Positions 62,871 through 64,000 of a stretch of DNA of 64,000 bases are shown here, piece by piece. The stretch covers positions 15,741,178 to 15,805,177 of the forward strand of contig NC_083598.1 of the NCBI RefSeq assembly GCF_020882245.1. The letters are read 5' to 3'. Position numbers and translations under genes: made by a program. Each line of letters begins with the position of its first letter. Within the stretch, counting starts at the first letter, position 1. This DNA is from Rhopalosiphum padi. Taxonomy: Eukaryota > Arthropoda > Insecta > Hemiptera > Aphididae. The notes below the pieces were generated by a model, which was not told the origin of the DNA, searched no databases, and saw only the letters and a list, made by a program, of their open reading frames with translations.

Positions 62871-64000
62871 AGATTATTCCTAAGAATATATATATACATA
62901 TTTTTTTTTATATAGCTTTAATAATTTATTAATTTTGAAATACTTATTACTCAGGTGTATAATTTAAAATATTTAAAGCATTCAAAAGATGTTGAAATTA
63001 CTCATAAGGTGTTTCATAGCACATGTAACAATATGATCAATCGATTGTATATAATTCTAAACTCAAATCCTTTTTCTTTACATGTATTATCATACATTTT
63101 TTTATTCCCTTTATAAATCTAAATGAACACTATTAACAACAGCTGTATTCATTATTTAGTTCCTTCTGACTTAATTCTTACATGTAATTTTAATAATTTC
63201 ATTAAATGACGCAAAATATTTACATTAATAAAGTAACTAATTTATAATATAATATATATAATATAATTTATATAATCATTTCAATTATAACCAAGTTGTA
63301 TTTGTAATAATGAATATTTTTTTTAGTTTTTCATGGGAGCTACTAAGATGTTTTCAGAACATTTTTTATTGTTAAACACTTATTATCACATAATGTATCA
63401 TATCATTTCAGAAAATAATTTTTTTATATGATTTCCAATCAAAATAGAGTAACATATTTTTAATTTTAATTCCTTTAGTTCCAAAGCATAATTATTTTTG
63501 GAGTATTTCGATACATAACATTTGAAATTTGGAAAAGTAGTTTTTAAGTTGTAATTATAGAGTTAATGTGATCATACTCATATTTTTAAATATTAAATTA
63601 AAATTTTGTATTCAAAAAATTTAAAATTATAATAATAAAAAATATTAATAGATTTAGAAAAAACAATATCATGTATACTTTTATATTGTTATAGGTACAC
63701 TAAATTCTAATATATTTGAATGAAAAGTATAAAATATTATTATGTTTTAATGTTTACCTAAATATCATTTTAATGTATCAAAAATAAAATTTCCTCTAAT
63801 TTAAAACTTAATATACTTATAAGTACAATGTATATATTTTAAACTATCCTATGTAAATCTACCAAGTCCATTTACTTTTATCACGTTGTTTTGCCATTTA
63901 ATAATGTGTCTTATGCAATGATGCAAAATATGAGCAGTTTTGTTTATCATTGGACTCACTGGATTTATGTAAGATATGGGTTTATTAAGTATGTTACACT
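62870..64000. other. AT-rich end of window, no gene recognised
   Basis: After the satellite the sequence is AT-rich on both strands with no exon, motif or inverted-repeat element that I can identify. In particular no CCT4 N-terminal exon is seen on the minus strand. Confidence 0.55.

Noticed and set aside
1..64000. CRISPR arrays, bacterial operons or tRNA genes
   Set aside because: The only regular array is the 510-bp satellite, which has no spacers; the genes are spliced and eukaryotic; no cloverleaf with A and B boxes was seen by eye, although a tRNA scan was not possible.

Overview
The window is eukaryotic nuclear DNA, very AT-rich (by eye roughly three quarters A+T). Spliceosomal genes sit in long non-coding stretches full of small inverted-repeat transposons. 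The protein orthologues are animal and insect-like, and the base composition, small introns and repeat types look like a sap-feeding hemipteran. An aphid is my best guess, by inference and not by any database match.

Layout. 1-13.6 kb: no gene recognised; a (TG)30 microsatellite, a dispersed repeat present in two orientations, and AT-rich filler. 13.6-14.1 kb: an isolated GC-rich, CpG-bearing island with a GTCACGTGAC E-box, probably a promoter and 5' exon of a gene reaching outside the window. 14.1-20.5 kb: non-coding with several MITEs. 20.6-27.3 kb (minus): flotillin-1, ten coding exons, 423 aa, with two MITEs in its introns. 27.8-31.4 kb: non-coding, holding three MITEs, two of them with perfect 8-bp target duplications. 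31.4-37.3 kb (minus): XPF/ERCC4 nuclease, 16 coding exons, 858 aa. 37.3-38.9 kb (minus): a UPF0669/C6orf120-like secreted protein whose stop codon is only 19 bp before the XPF start codon. 40.5-41.4 kb (minus): intronless OTUD6B deubiquitinase. 41.4-45.8 kb: MITE-rich spacer. 45.8-47.2 kb (plus): FCF1, a PIN-domain rRNA-processing protein, seven exons. 48.9-49.7 kb (plus): a frameshifted relic of a SWIM zinc-finger protein. 50.6-52.4 kb (plus): a two-exon F-box protein. 52.9-54.0 kb: a hAT-like MITE nested in another element. 54.6-55.7 kb (minus): the C-terminal half of chaperonin CCT4; no N-terminal exons were found in the remaining 8.3 kb. 56.5-58.1 kb (minus): an intronless, GC-richer CD36/SR-B scavenger receptor just upstream of those CCT4 exons. 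59.6-62.9 kb: a satellite array with a 510-bp higher-order unit. 62.9-64 kb: nothing recognised.

Most genes are housekeeping functions (membrane rafts, nucleotide excision repair, ubiquitin editing, 18S rRNA maturation, cytosolic protein folding) and do not form one pathway. The most unusual points are the operon-like C6orf120-XPF pair, the CCT4/CD36 arrangement, the higher-order satellite and the dense set of MITEs whose ends and target duplications can be read to the base. Exon boundaries were found by reading GT-AG sites and checking that phases add up across each gene; no alignment program was run.
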